From positions 1 to 32,050 of the forward strand of contig JAIXPY010000027.1 in the NCBI GenBank assembly GCA_027486025.1: a DNA stretch of 32,050 nucleotides, in the 5' to 3' direction. Numbering within the stretch: the stretch's first letter is position 1; every line of letters starts with the position of its first letter. Under the pieces are notes generated by a model that saw only the letters and a list, made by a program, of their open reading frames with translations, ran no database searches and was not told the origin of the DNA. The translations under genes were made by a program, and so were the position numbers. This DNA is from Burkholderiaceae bacterium (lineage in GTDB: Bacteria; Pseudomonadota; Gammaproteobacteria; Burkholderiales; Burkholderiaceae). Shown here in pieces: positions 31,590-32,050 of the stretch.

Positions 31590-32050
31590 ATGACCGTTCA
31601 CCGTTCTAAATCATCCCAGCGCGCCTCACCTGAGGCAGAGCGCTTAGTCGCGGATGCGATTTCTCTGGCCGCCTCAGGCAGTCAAATCGAAGACCGATTT
31701 TGGGAAGGGCGTCTGAGTGCGCGCCTACTCAAATTAATGACCAGTCAAAATCAAAACGTGATTGATGCAGCGCTTGATCAAACGTTTCGCATTAATACAG
31801 TTGCCTTTGAAGTCTTGGCCGACTGTGCTGAGACGCTTGCTGAATCGCAAACCATGACCGTCGATAAAGAGAGCTGGGATGTATTGTTGCTCTCTTTACC
31901 AATTGTTGCGCATACCCGTTATCAAATTCAATCGGGGCCGTTGCCGGTGAAGGTGATTGAGTCGGTTGCCATGGCGATGCATGCATCGATTGCGGCAAGC
32001 GATACGCGCTTGGCGATCGTGCCATGGCTGTACAGCATCGATCAGATGCC
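31590..32050 (+). CDS. DUF2863 family protein, N-terminal part (cut by window end)
   Basis: An open frame begins with ATG at 31590, one base after the yaaA stop, and runs off the window after 153 codons without a stop. GGAG about ten bases upstream, inside yaaA, may serve as ribosome site. The N-terminal region contains SPEAERLVADAISLAASGSQ and EDRFWEGRLSARLLKLM, then TLAESQTM and WDVLLLSLPIVAHTRY. These match the DUF2863 family, which is found almost only in betaproteobacteria and has no assigned function. It is clearly coupled to yaaA. No signal peptide or membrane helix is seen in this part. Confidence 0.82.
   Translation, partial: MTVHRSKSSQRASPEAERLVADAISLAASGSQIEDRFWEGRLSARLLKLMTSQNQNVIDAALDQTFRINTVAFEVLADCAETLAESQTMTVDKESWDVLLLSLPIVAHTRYQIQSGPLPVKVIESVAMAMHASIAASDTRLAIVPWLYSIDQM

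Noticed and set aside
1-32050. CRISPR array, tRNA, rRNA, insertion sequence or phage genes
   Set aside because: No regularly spaced repeats, cloverleaf sequences, transposase or integrase motifs were seen by eye; a tRNAscan and a repeat search would settle it.

Overview
The window reads as a chromosomal segment of a betaproteobacterium of the Burkholderiaceae, most likely Polynucleobacter or a close relative. The reasons are gene content and order typical of that family: glnA-glnL-glnG; an aceE-aceF-lpdA operon whose E3 carries its own lipoyl domain, followed by a phasin; a yaaA-DUF2863 pair; and an aat-bpt-pyrD block. Base composition is moderate and genes are tightly packed. The genus is inferred from recalled protein similarity, not from a database search. 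No rRNA, tRNA, insertion sequence, CRISPR array or phage gene was seen, and no gene is visibly broken. Only the two window edges cut genes (glnA and a DUF2863 gene).

Layout: (1) 1-3459, plus strand: the last six codons of glnA, then overlapping glnL, glnG and xth (nitrogen two-component system plus exonuclease III). A strong intrinsic-terminator hairpin lies inside the first codons of glnL. (2) 3491-6546, minus strand: folD then prlC. (3) 6621-9845, minus strand: a PAS-containing membrane histidine kinase followed by a FixJ/NarL-type response regulator. They are divergent from (4) 10046-15889, plus strand: aceE-aceF-lpdA, the pyruvate dehydrogenase complex. The shared region between them holds a good sigma70 promoter, a palindrome on its -35 box and an 11-bp inverted repeat at its two ends. 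(5) 15995-16546, minus strand: a phasin with a possible PhaR-type operator, then an AT-rich spacer. (6) 16780-18830, plus strand: an EamA transporter and a D,D-endopeptidase with a long basic linker. (7) 18874-30740, minus strand: thirteen co-directional, closely spaced genes. In transcription order they are a methionine-type aminotransferase, YfcG-like GST, 3-hydroxybutyryl-CoA dehydrogenase, DUF3429, rarA, DsbA-fold isomerase, secreted cyclophilin, pabB-pabC fusion, Nudix, aat, bpt, pyrD and an IclR regulator. (8) 30809 to the end, plus strand: yaaA and the DUF2863 gene.

How they work together: the left end senses nitrogen status. The middle converts pyruvate to acetyl-CoA, with an adjacent kinase/regulator pair that probably senses an external or redox signal, and a neighbouring phasin that links acetyl-CoA surplus to polyhydroxybutyrate granules. 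The right end is housekeeping: folate precursor supply, N-degron tagging by Aat and Bpt, pyrimidine synthesis, replication-fork maintenance and peroxide stress. The most interesting signals are regulatory: a terminator embedded in translated glnL sequence, an NtrC whose GAFTGA loop reads GAFPGA, and the symmetric operator-like elements in the kinase/aceE divergent region.
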